NCBI RefSeq assembly: GCF_030676415.1
Contig: NZ_JAUUTW010000018.1
Span: forward strand, 55,470-119,469
From: Peribacillus frigoritolerans
GTDB lineage: Bacteria; Bacillota; Bacilli; Bacillales; DSM-1321
Reading direction: 5' to 3'
DNA length: 64,000 bases
Numbering within the stretch: position 1 is the stretch's first letter; every line of letters starts with the position of its first letter. The translations under genes and the position numbers were made by a program. The notes below the pieces were generated by a model, which did no database searches, was not told the origin of the DNA, and worked only from the letters and a program-made list of their open reading frames with translations. Shown piece after piece: positions 28,186 to 36,808 of the stretch.

Positions 28186-30729
28186 ATGAACTTACCGAAA
28201 AAATATTTAAAAATGATCGCAAGTGTATCACTTGCAGCTACTATTTGTTTAACTGCAGCAGCTCCAAATGCTCTAGCTGTTACACAGCCCGAAGCAGACA
28301 CACCTTTAGCTCAGGAAAATCTTCAAAAGCTTTCTGTTCAAGGAGTTGAGAAGCTTTCAAACGGTGTCAAATTGGACTTAGGATCAAATGATGCGTACAT
28401 TCGATTATTTGACAAAGATTTTGTAAAAGTTTCTGTATTAAATAAAGGTGAAAAAGAATTCGAATCTAGAGGGATTGCCAAAAAAGAATCTGAATGGGAT
28501 ACTCCAAAATTTAAAGCAATCTCTAGCTCAGATACTTATACGCTAAAAACAAATGAACTTACGGTTGAAATTAAAATGAAGCCATTTGGTGTACGCTTCC
28601 TTGACAAGCAAGGAAATGTCATCAACGAGGATTATGTAAATCAAGACCAAACATCAGGATATGAAAACGGAAAGCCTTATGTATTTAAGAAGACAGATAA
28701 AAATGAAGATTTCTATGGCTTCGGTGAGCAAGCCGGCGTGGAATTCAACAAACGTGGCGATAGCATCGGCATGTGGAACACAGATGCTTACTCCTATAAT
28801 AAAGATACAAAATATGTGTATACATCGATTCCGTTTTTCATTGGGTTAAAAGATAAAAAAGCATATGGTATTTTCTTTGACAATACACATCGCTCCTACT
28901 ATGAAATGGCCAGCGAATCTGATGATTACTACTATTTCTATGCAAACGGTGGTAAGTTAACGTATTACTTTGCATACGGTCCAGAAATTGGCGATGTCGT
29001 TGACCGCTATACAGATTTAACAGGTAAAATGGAAGCTCCGCCAGAGTGGTCATTGGGTTTACACCAAAGTAAATGGGAATATACAGCAGATGAAATCGTA
29101 AATGTTGCTAAAACATACCGTGAAAAACAAATTCCATTAGACACTATGCATTTTGATATTGACTACATGGATGGTTTCCGTGTATTTACATGGGATGATC
29201 AATACAAGCAAGCGTTAAAACAACTAAAATCTATGCCTGGATTCCATGCTATCGCAATCAACGATCCAGCTGTTAAACAAGATGAAAACTATCGCATGTA
29301 TCAGGAAGGTACAAAAAATGATTATTGGGCGAAAAACGCAGACGGAACCCCGTTCATCGGTCCGGTATGGCCTGGGAATTCTGCTTTCCCTGATTTCTCT
29401 AAACAAGAAGTTCGCGATTGGTGGGCTAACAACCATGATACCCTATTTAATGAGGGAATTGACGGTATCTGGAATGACATGAATGAACCTGCCGTATTTA
29501 TCGACACGGACAAAATGTACCATACGTTGCCTTTGGATGCCTATTTTGGTACGGAAGATAACAAAATTATGCATACAGAGTATCATAACTTATACGGTCA
29601 TGATGAAGCAGATGCTACTCATCAAGCATTTAACGTGCACAAACCTGGTACTCGTCCGTTTGTGTTAACACGTGACATGTATGCAGGTACACAGCGTTGG
29701 GCTGCATTATGGACAGGTGACAGTGAATCGAACTGGGAACACTTGCAAATGTCAATCCCGATGATCTCTAATATTGGTCTATCAGGTGTATCATTCGTTG
29801 GTACTGATATTGGCGGTTTCGCTAAACGACCAGACTCAGAGCTGTTTGCTCGCTGGATGGAAGTAGGAGCTTTCTATCCATTCTCGCGTATCCATTATGA
29901 TAGTGATGCAAAATCTGAAATTAAGCAAGGTCAAGAACCTTGGGCATTTGGTCCAGAAGTTGAAAAAATCAGCAAGAAGTATATCGAATTACGTTATCAA
30001 TTACTTCCTTACTTATACAATGAGTTCAAGGAAGCAACTGACAGTGGTAAACCGGTACATCAACCGCTTGTTTATCAATTCCAACATGATGAAAAAACAA
30101 ATGATATTAGTGACCAGTACATGTTTGGTGACTCTATGATGCTTGCACCGGTTATAACAAAAGGTCAAACATCTCGTAGCGTTTACTTACCACAAGGCGT
30201 AAACTGGACAGACTATTGGACTGGTGAAGAATACAAAGGTGGACAAACTCTTACTGTAGATGCTCCGCTTGGTCATTTACCGATTTTCGTGAAGAAGGAT
30301 TCAATGATTCCAAACCGTGAAGTACAGCAATACACAGGTGAAAAACCTTTAACAAACCTTGTGCTTGATACGTATTTAGACAATAACGCTTCATATACGT
30401 TCTACGAGGATGATGGTGCAACAGAAGATTACAAACAAGGTGAATACAACGAAACATCATTTGAAGTAGAACGTAAGGGCAATAAAATTACATTCAAACA
30501 AAAACAAGAAGTTAAAAAATTCAAAGAATCAAAATTAGAGCAATACACATTGAAATTAAACAATGAAGAAAAGCCATCGAGAATTCAAGCTGGAAACAGC
30601 AAATATCAAGAGGTTGGTTCTCTTGCGGAAACACAAGGAAAAACAAATACCTACTTCTATGATGCAGAAGCAAAGGTTCTTTATGTAAGCATCCCAGCTG
30701 ATGAGAAAAAAGAAGTTCAAATCCGATAA
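28186..30729 (+). CDS. secreted GH31 alpha-glucosidase
   Basis: This is an 847-residue exoenzyme with a classical signal peptide ending in APNALA-V (about residue 31). A GH31 N-terminal beta domain precedes the barrel. The nucleophile lies in GIWNDMNEP (Asp431) and the acid/base in WTGDSESNW (Asp512). Other GH31 blocks are WSLGLHQSKWEY, MHFDIDYMDG and GTDIGGF. A C-terminal region with TFYEDDG ends the protein. No cell-wall anchor is visible. GH31 enzymes release glucose from alpha-glucans; the GH66 neighbour suggests isomalto-oligosaccharides as substrate. GAGGTGG precedes the ATG. Confidence 0.95.
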   Translation: MNLPKKYLKMIASVSLAATICLTAAAPNALAVTQPEADTPLAQENLQKLSVQGVEKLSNGVKLDLGSNDAYIRLFDKDFVKVSVLNKGEKEFESRGIAKKESEWDTPKFKAISSSDTYTLKTNELTVEIKMKPFGVRFLDKQGNVINEDYVNQDQTSGYENGKPYVFKKTDKNEDFYGFGEQAGVEFNKRGDSIGMWNTDAYSYNKDTKYVYTSIPFFIGLKDKKAYGIFFDNTHRSYYEMASESDDYYYFYANGGKLTYYFAYGPEIGDVVDRYTDLTGKMEAPPEWSLGLHQSKWEYTADEIVNVAKTYREKQIPLDTMHFDIDYMDGFRVFTWDDQYKQALKQLKSMPGFHAIAINDPAVKQDENYRMYQEGTKNDYWAKNADGTPFIGPVWPGNSAFPDFSKQEVRDWWANNHDTLFNEGIDGIWNDMNEPAVFIDTDKMYHTLPLDAYFGTEDNKIMHTEYHNLYGHDEADATHQAFNVHKPGTRPFVLTRDMYAGTQRWAALWTGDSESNWEHLQMSIPMISNIGLSGVSFVGTDIGGFAKRPDSELFARWMEVGAFYPFSRIHYDSDAKSEIKQGQEPWAFGPEVEKISKKYIELRYQLLPYLYNEFKEATDSGKPVHQPLVYQFQHDEKTNDISDQYMFGDSMMLAPVITKGQTSRSVYLPQGVNWTDYWTGEEYKGGQTLTVDAPLGHLPIFVKKDSMIPNREVQQYTGEKPLTNLVLDTYLDNNASYTFYEDDGATEDYKQGEYNETSFEVERKGNKITFKQKQEVKKFKESKLEQYTLKLNNEEKPSRIQAGNSKYQEVGSLAETQGKTNTYFYDAEAKVLYVSIPADEKKEVQIR

Positions 30730-30750
30730 AAAAAATTGAAAGTTTAGTAG

Positions 30751-30809
30751 GAAGAAGAGGGTGACCAATAAAACTATGTTAGATCCTATTGAGTCACCTT
30801 CTTCTTTAT
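30751..30809 (+). terminator. terminator after GH31 gene
   Basis: GAAGAAGAGGGTGAC pairs with GTCACCTTCTTC at 30793-30804 (one bulge) around a long loop, followed by TTTATATA. Confidence 0.7.
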
Positions 30810-30876
30810 ATAAACGAATAAACTAGTCATCTCATAAAAATATTCGGGAACGAAAGTTAGAAATGAGGATGGTCAA

Positions 30877-32076
30877 GTGAAAAAGCTAAATAAACTATCT
30901 GCTGGCATTATAACAGCAACATTGCTATCAATTTCTTTTATACAACCTATACATACAACATTTGCTGCTTCAATAAAGAATGAACAAGCTGAAAAAGGCA
31001 GTAACCAAAATGGATCTAAACAAACAACATTACATGATAAATCATCTTGGGATAAAAGTTCATTATCATTTACCACTGAAAATGTAACTTGCAATGGCAT
31101 TTCTGCCACGATAAAAAATGGCCAGGACTCACAAGCTATGCAGGGGGAAGCTGCGTATGAGGTTTACTGGTCAGCAAATGGTAATCCTAAAGATGGCGAG
31201 GTTGTTTACACTGGAGTTTTTAACGCGTTACCATCTGGTGAAATACAGGAATTAACGTATACACCAGATCAGCTTATGGACGGAAATTATATGTTTAAAG
31301 CTTATCAGCGTCCTGGCCATACAGGAAAGGGAGAGTTGTGGAGCGGGTCCATAACGATAAATGATAACGCTGGATTGACTGAAGATATTGAATCACAGCG
31401 ACCTTTCGATCAATTTTTTAAGACCAGTGTTAGTAGAGGAACAGCAACATTTACGGTCCCTGAAGGCATAGATCCAATTGAGATTAATTTTACAAGTTAT
31501 GTTTATCCTGAAGGTACAGTACCTCAAGAAGACGGAAAACCGTATGAGGGGCAGATTAGCTTTGATAACGTCACGAACGTATATGGACCAGGTACATATA
31601 CTGTCGAGGTTGATTTGCCGAATGGATACTTTCAGACAGATCTATATTTAGGATCTGAAATAGAAAAGTTAACTGAATGCGGACACCCGATGGATAAAAT
31701 CATTGATGCAGATTATGGTCTAAATCAAGAACCACAGCGTCCGCTTGACCAGTATTTCCATTCAAGTGTTGACAAAGGAACGGCTACGTTTACGGTCCCT
31801 GATGGAACCGATCCAATCGAGATTAGTTTTACAAGTTATGTATATCCTGAAGGAGTAGTTCCTCAAGAAGACGGAAAGCCGTATGAGGGTCAGACTGCCT
31901 ACGATAATGTAACAGATGTCTATGGTCCGGGAACCTATACAATTAACGTTGATTTACCGGAAAATGGGTATTGCCAGACAGATCTTTATATAGGACCTGA
32001 GATAGAAAAATTAACAGAAACTGGACATCCAATCGAAAAAATCATTGATGCAGATTATGGTCCAAAAGCTGATTAA
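30877..32076 (+). CDS. secreted protein: TapA-like domain plus two long repeats
   Basis: This is a 399-residue exported protein starting at GTG 30877. Signal peptide: MKKLNKLSAGIITAT to about residue 31 (FAA). Residues about 55-165 resemble the B. subtilis biofilm protein TapA. Shared features are WDKSSLSF, a Cys strand, an ATIKNGQD strand, NPKDGEVVYTG, GNYMFKAYQRPG and ELWSGSI. Two repeats of about 110 residues follow (about 175-285 and 287-395), each starting QRPxDQxF and ending HPxxKIIDADYG; they are roughly 75 percent identical. The role is unknown. Extracellular attachment or assembly in the glucan locus is inference. Confidence 0.75.
   Translation: MKKLNKLSAGIITATLLSISFIQPIHTTFAASIKNEQAEKGSNQNGSKQTTLHDKSSWDKSSLSFTTENVTCNGISATIKNGQDSQAMQGEAAYEVYWSANGNPKDGEVVYTGVFNALPSGEIQELTYTPDQLMDGNYMFKAYQRPGHTGKGELWSGSITINDNAGLTEDIESQRPFDQFFKTSVSRGTATFTVPEGIDPIEINFTSYVYPEGTVPQEDGKPYEGQISFDNVTNVYGPGTYTVEVDLPNGYFQTDLYLGSEIEKLTECGHPMDKIIDADYGLNQEPQRPLDQYFHSSVDKGTATFTVPDGTDPIEISFTSYVYPEGVVPQEDGKPYEGQTAYDNVTDVYGPGTYTINVDLPENGYCQTDLYIGPEIEKLTETGHPIEKIIDADYGPKAD
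31396..32064 (+). repeat. two tandem ~330-base coding repeats
   Basis: The repeat units begin at 31396 (CAGCGACCT) and 31735 (CAGCGTCCG) and encode the duplicated domains of the TapA-like protein. They share long near-identical strings such as CCTCAAGAAGACGGAAA and AAAATCATTGATGCAGATTA, which shows recent duplication. Confidence 0.85.
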
Positions 32077-32122
32077 TAACATACTCACATGCATGTTAAC
32101 CAACGAAGGTGAGTAATAGGTT

Positions 32123-32151
32123 CTGACTAAGTTCAATTAGAATTTAGTCAG
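32123..32151 (+). terminator. possible terminator hairpin
   Basis: CTGACTAA pairs with TTAGTCAG across about 13 bases. The following CTTCTCTTGT is only pyrimidine rich, so termination is uncertain. Confidence 0.4.
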
Positions 32152-32318
32152 GCTTCTCTTGTAAAATAAATGAATTTCTTACCTCCTATGTCACTCTTTG
32201 AATGAAGTATTCTTAAAAAGACCATATACCTTAAGCTGCTAGGAGAAAGAAATTTGGTGTGTTGGTCTAGACATAAATAGTAAAGACACTAGTTGTTAGT
32301 TATGGGGAGTTAGATTGT

Positions 32319-34109
32319 ATGCTATCGAAAAAGAAATCAATCGTAATTGTCTTATTTTCTATGATAATGCTATTAATCATCACTGTGGTTGCAATTAAGT
32401 CTCTCTTTTTTCAAACGAAACCACAATTAGTAGAAGAAAATAAAATGATTCAAAGTATAACAACTGATAAAGCGTCATATCAACCTAATGAAATGATTCA
32501 TTTTACGACTAAAGTACCCGCTAAGTATTCTGATGAAATGTTAGAAATCACATACTTTCATTTAAATGATGTCATCTCTAAACAAAAGGTAAAAGTAGAA
32601 AAAAATGAGGTGCATTGGACATGGGAGCCACCAGAAGAGGATTTCAAAGGGTATTTAGTCCTTGTACAGTTGGAAACTCAAACTGAACATGATCAGCAAA
32701 CAGTTGCTGTTGATGTTTCAAGCGATTGGTCAAAATTTCCGAGATATGGATTTCTTTCAAAGTTTCATGATATATCTAACAAAGACATGGAGTCTGTTAT
32801 TTCCTGGCTAAATCGTTATCACATTAATGGATTGCAATTTTATGATTGGCATTATAAACACCATCAACCTATTAACTTAGAAAACAATGAGTCTGCCGTC
32901 CATTGGGAGGACATCGCCAATCGTCCTACCTCGCTGCAGACGATTAAATCATATATTGAGTTAGCCCATAAACGAAACATGAAAACAATGGCATATAACC
33001 TTTTATACGGTGCTTTTGCAGAAGCTGAAAAAGATGGTGTCAAAACAGAATGGCGCTTATTTAAAGATCAGCAAAAAAATCAACATGATTACCATCCATT
33101 ACCAGAGGAATGGAAAAGTGATGTATTTCTTGTCAATCCGGCAAATTCGGAGTGGCAAACCTATTTAATTAATCAGCAAAAAAAAGTTTACGAGACTCTT
33201 CCCTTTGATGGATGGCATATTGATCAGCTTGGTCCACGGGGAAATGTATATGACTATAATGGGAAATCCGTGGGGCTCGACGAATCTTTTAAACCTTTTA
33301 TGGAACATATCAAAAAAGAAACGCCTGATAAACGGATTGTGATGAACGCGGTTAGCCAATATGGTCAAAAACAGCTAGGTGACTCTCCTGTTGATTTCTT
33401 ATATACGGAAGTATGGGATCAAGATAAATATTATAGTGATTTAAAACGCATGATTGATGAAAACAATCACTATTCAAAAGGGAGATATAATACAATATTA
33501 GCCGCCTATATGAATTACGAGTTTTCCAATCAGCCGGGGAAATTTAATACTCCAGGTATATTATTAACGAACAGTGTGATTTTTGCATCTGGTGGTTCAC
33601 ACCTAGAACTGGGAGAACACATGCTGTCAAAAGAATATTTTCCACATGATAATTTAAAGATGAGCAAATCCTTACAAAGCAAGCTCTTGCATTATTATGA
33701 TTTTCTTGTAGCTTATGAAAACCTGCTTCGAGATAACCTGAAAGAGGTGCCGATCACGATTGCTTCATCTGATTGGGTGCATTTCTCTTCACAGCCGGAA
33801 CAGGGGAAAATATGGAGCTTCGCAAAACAAAAAGCGAATAAAAAAGTCATTCACTTTATTAACTTCTTTGATGCTACAACATTAGAATGGCGTGATACAA
33901 ATGCAAATCAAGCAGAACCTCAAAACCGTAAACAGTTAACCGTTCAGCTTGAAGAGACGAAATCTATTAAAAAAGTTTGGATGGCTTCGCCTGACAAGCA
34001 AAACGGAGTGCCTATATCTCTAAACTTTAAACAAGAAAATAACAAGGTCATCTTTGCACTTCCTAGTCTTAAATATTGGGATATGGTCGTGATAGAGTAT
34101 GAACAATAA
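32319..34109 (+). CDS. membrane-anchored GH66 dextranase-like enzyme
   Basis: This is a 596-residue protein with an uncleaved-looking N-terminal helix (residues 7-30) and no lipobox, so it is probably tethered outside the membrane. A beta-sandwich domain (about 45-140) precedes the GH66 barrel (FPRYGFLS, WLNRYHINGLQFYDWHYKHH). The nucleophile lies in GWHIDQLGPRG (Asp302) and the acid/base in LYTEVW (Glu364). GH66 comprises dextranases and cycloisomaltooligosaccharide synthases. The latter carry a CBM35 insertion in the barrel that I do not see, so dextranase is favoured. GGGGAG precedes the ATG. Confidence 0.9.
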   Translation: MLSKKKSIVIVLFSMIMLLIITVVAIKSLFFQTKPQLVEENKMIQSITTDKASYQPNEMIHFTTKVPAKYSDEMLEITYFHLNDVISKQKVKVEKNEVHWTWEPPEEDFKGYLVLVQLETQTEHDQQTVAVDVSSDWSKFPRYGFLSKFHDISNKDMESVISWLNRYHINGLQFYDWHYKHHQPINLENNESAVHWEDIANRPTSLQTIKSYIELAHKRNMKTMAYNLLYGAFAEAEKDGVKTEWRLFKDQQKNQHDYHPLPEEWKSDVFLVNPANSEWQTYLINQQKKVYETLPFDGWHIDQLGPRGNVYDYNGKSVGLDESFKPFMEHIKKETPDKRIVMNAVSQYGQKQLGDSPVDFLYTEVWDQDKYYSDLKRMIDENNHYSKGRYNTILAAYMNYEFSNQPGKFNTPGILLTNSVIFASGGSHLELGEHMLSKEYFPHDNLKMSKSLQSKLLHYYDFLVAYENLLRDNLKEVPITIASSDWVHFSSQPEQGKIWSFAKQKANKKVIHFINFFDATTLEWRDTNANQAEPQNRKQLTVQLEETKSIKKVWMASPDKQNGVPISLNFKQENNKVIFALPSLKYWDMVVIEYEQ

Positions 34110-34268
34110 TACAAGAGAATTTCATGGATTACTACTATCTTAGTTTCAATAAAAAAGAGGGTAGGAATACATGAGGATGAACGATGTCCATTTTGAAGTA
34201 AGAATTTCAACCTAAAATGATAGGCAAATATAGTCAAAAAAAATGTAAATAAGGTAGGAGTGTTTTGA

Positions 34269-35135
34269 ATGAAAAAAATGTTCGTTTCCCTTGGAATAGT
34301 AGGTACAGTTCTTTCTCTTTCTGCTTGTAACCTTAGTGCTTCAGATACAATTGTTCAATCTAAAGCGGGTGAAATTACCAAAGAGGAATTTTATAACGAA
34401 TTAAAGGCTCAGGCTGGTGACCAAGTTTTAAAACAAATGGTAGAAACGATGGTGCTTGAAAAAGATTACAAAGTGACAGATAAAGAAATTGATGCAAGAA
34501 TCAAGGAGTATAAGGAACAATTCGGTGGTGAGGAAGGCTTGAAACAGGCTCTTGCGCAAAATGGCATGTCAGATAAGCAAGTCTTTAAAAAAAATGTTGA
34601 ACGTGAGTTATTGGCTCAAAAAGCAGCAACAGATGGAGTAAAGGTTTCTGAAGAAGAAGTGAAAAAAGAATTTGAGGATAAGTATAAAGAAGAAATTAAA
34701 GCAAGCCACATTCTGGTTAAGGATGAAAAAACGGCGAAAGAAGTGCAGGAGAGACTAGATAAGGGCGAGGACTTTGCTCAACTTGCGAGCGTTTATTCAA
34801 CTGATCCTGGTTCGAAAGACAAAGGCGGTGATCTTGGATATTTTACAAAAGGGAACATGGTTCCTGAATTTGATCAAGTTGTATTTTCACTTGATGTCAA
34901 TCATGTTAGTGACTCTGTGAAAACAGAATACGGTTATCACATTATTAAAGTAATGGATAAAAAAACAAACACGTTTGAAGACAAGAAAGCAGAAATCGAA
35001 AAAGAACTAACATATAAAAAAGCTAAGCCAATTAACGAAGTCATTTCCATGCTTCAAAAAGAAGCTGAAATTACGATCAAAGATAAAGAGTTAGATGAAG
35101 CATTAGAGACGACGCAACAACCTGGAACAAAATAA
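34269..35135 (+). CDS. prsA: PrsA-type peptidyl-prolyl isomerase lipoprotein
   Basis: This is a 288-residue lipoprotein with lipobox LSAC (Cys at residue 20). The N-terminal helical chaperone region is followed by a parvulin domain (about 135-225) with KASHILVKDEKTAKE, FAQLASVYSTDPGSKDKGGDLGYF and GYHIIKV, and then a charged tail. PrsA folds secreted proteins at the outer face of the membrane. It lies inside the glucanase cluster, so it may be a dedicated helper for these large exoenzymes. AGGAGTG precedes the ATG. Confidence 0.95.
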   Translation: MKKMFVSLGIVGTVLSLSACNLSASDTIVQSKAGEITKEEFYNELKAQAGDQVLKQMVETMVLEKDYKVTDKEIDARIKEYKEQFGGEEGLKQALAQNGMSDKQVFKKNVERELLAQKAATDGVKVSEEEVKKEFEDKYKEEIKASHILVKDEKTAKEVQERLDKGEDFAQLASVYSTDPGSKDKGGDLGYFTKGNMVPEFDQVVFSLDVNHVSDSVKTEYGYHIIKVMDKKTNTFEDKKAEIEKELTYKKAKPINEVISMLQKEAEITIKDKELDEALETTQQPGTK

Positions 35136-35157
35136 AAGCAAACCTTATTAAAAGACT

Positions 35158-35198
35158 AGACTGCAAAGCGTTTCTTCGTGAATGCTTTGCAGTCTTTT
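35158..35198 (+). terminator. terminator after prsA
   Basis: AGACTGCAAAGC at 35158-35169 pairs perfectly with 35184-35195 and runs into TTTTT. Confidence 0.9.
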
Positions 35199-35430
35199 TA
35201 AGTCTCTATAACTCATGTCGTTAGGGTAGATAAGAAAGCTCGTTTCTAGTAGAGCGATAGGAATCCAAGAAAAAAATTCCTTAGGTTCCTTTTGAGACTA
35301 AGTCAAAAAGATTGGTAGGATTATGAGGGAGAAATTTTTATTTTTTTGAATTATCTGAAATTTATCTCGTTTCACTGAATGAATTATGTTAAATTTACCA
35401 TATGAAATGAGGGCAGGGGAGAAGTGTGAG

Positions 35431-36627
35431 ATGAATTTATTTAGAATAGGAAATAAGGAACTTATTAAAGAACTGAACCGTTCCCTCGTAATTGATATGG
35501 TTCGCCTGAAAGGAAATATCTCCCGCACTGAAATAGCTAAAGAAACTGGACTAGGTTTATCAACAATTACTAATATTATAGATGAACTTATTAAGGAAAA
35601 TCTTGTTTCTGAGATTGGAACTGGAGATTCACATGGTGGCAGGAAGCCAGTGTTATTAAAATTTAACGGAGATTTTGGCGTTGTTGTTGGTATGAAAATC
35701 GAACCACAACAGGTGAAGATGTGCCTCTCTAATTTGGAAGGAAAGATTTTACACAAACATCACTTTTCATACACTCTCAAGGAAGCAAACAGATTTGCAA
35801 CGGTTATTATTGAACAACTTGATTCTTTTATCAAACAAAATGAATGCGCTGCCAAATTAGTGGGGATTGGCATTGCTACGCCGGGGTTAGTAGATCGAGA
35901 AAGTAATGAAGTGCTCTATTCACCTATATTAAAAGTGGATCATGGGGATTTGAAGCCAATTGGCAAGCACTTTGATGTTCCGTTGATGATCGATAATGAT
36001 GCGAATGTATTTGCACTCGCTGAGAAGTGGATAGGCCTAGGGAGAGACTATAGAAACTTCATTGGTGTTACGGTTGGAGCTGGTGTGGGGGCAGGAATTG
36101 TAATTGATAATATGTTGTTTCGAGGAGACTTCGGTGGAGCTGGAGAGTTAGGGCATATCACTATTTATCAGGGAGACCACCTTTGTTATTGCGGACAGCG
36201 AGGTTGTTTAGAATTATATGCTTCTGATGCGTACCTTGTGAATGAGGCTGAGCGAATGGTCTCGATTGGTGTTCCAACATTGTTAGCGTCGTTTACTCCC
36301 ATTACACCAGAGAGTATCGTAATAGCAGCTCAAAGTGGAGATAGATATGCACAGGAATTGTTGGTAAAGCAAGGAGAAAATCTAGCATTAGGAATTAAGA
36401 ACATGGTACATCTATTTAATCCAGAAGCAGTCATTTTAGGTGGGGAAGGATTAAGAGAAGGTGATTTTCTACTAAAAGGAATTCAAAAGGAGCTGGCCGT
36501 CAACTTTTTCGTCAAGCATCCTCGAAAACTTCAGTTCCAAACCTCACAGCTAGGTGAGGATGTATGGTTAATTGGAGCGTGCGCACTTGTCGTTAGCCAT
36601 TTATTTAAAGTCCCTATTTACAAATAA
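35431..36627 (+). CDS. ROK-family transcriptional repressor (XylR/NagC type)
   Basis: This protein of about 398 residues has an N-terminal MarR-like HTH (GNISRTEIAKETGLGLSTITNIIDEL). A ROK sugar-kinase fold follows, with GIGIATPGLVD, the catalytic-like DNDANVFALAEKW and the zinc-binding motif CYCGQRGCLE. Such proteins repress sugar genes until a sugar binds. ATG 35431 follows GGGGAG; the frame upstream from 35386 lacks a site. It stands between the prsA terminator and the giant glycosidase. A 23-base palindrome at 36665 is its likely operator. Confidence 0.9.
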   Translation: MNLFRIGNKELIKELNRSLVIDMVRLKGNISRTEIAKETGLGLSTITNIIDELIKENLVSEIGTGDSHGGRKPVLLKFNGDFGVVVGMKIEPQQVKMCLSNLEGKILHKHHFSYTLKEANRFATVIIEQLDSFIKQNECAAKLVGIGIATPGLVDRESNEVLYSPILKVDHGDLKPIGKHFDVPLMIDNDANVFALAEKWIGLGRDYRNFIGVTVGAGVGAGIVIDNMLFRGDFGGAGELGHITIYQGDHLCYCGQRGCLELYASDAYLVNEAERMVSIGVPTLLASFTPITPESIVIAAQSGDRYAQELLVKQGENLALGIKNMVHLFNPEAVILGGEGLREGDFLLKGIQKELAVNFFVKHPRKLQFQTSQLGEDVWLIGACALVVSHLFKVPIYK

Positions 36628-36664
36628 CAAAGGAAACGACTATTGTTGTATTCTTTGGAATAAT

Positions 36665-36687
36665 TACTTTATTCACTGAATAAAGTA
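36665..36687. promoter_or_regulatory. 23-base palindrome before giant glycosidase gene
   Basis: TACTTTATTC, spacer ACT, and GAATAAAGTA form a perfect inverted repeat with ten-base arms. It lies about 120 bases before the ATG at 36809. The centre TTCACTGAA recurs at 35371-35379 just before the ROK gene, though without long arms there. It is a candidate ROK operator. Confidence 0.55.
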
Positions 36688-36808
36688 TCTGTATATTGCA
36701 CTGGATTGACTGTGCTTATATTTAAAGGGAGTGTTAATATAAGTATTTTCGAAAGAAAGATGATATAGAAAGTAATATTAAATGAGCGAAAAAATAGGGA
36801 GGGAAAAC

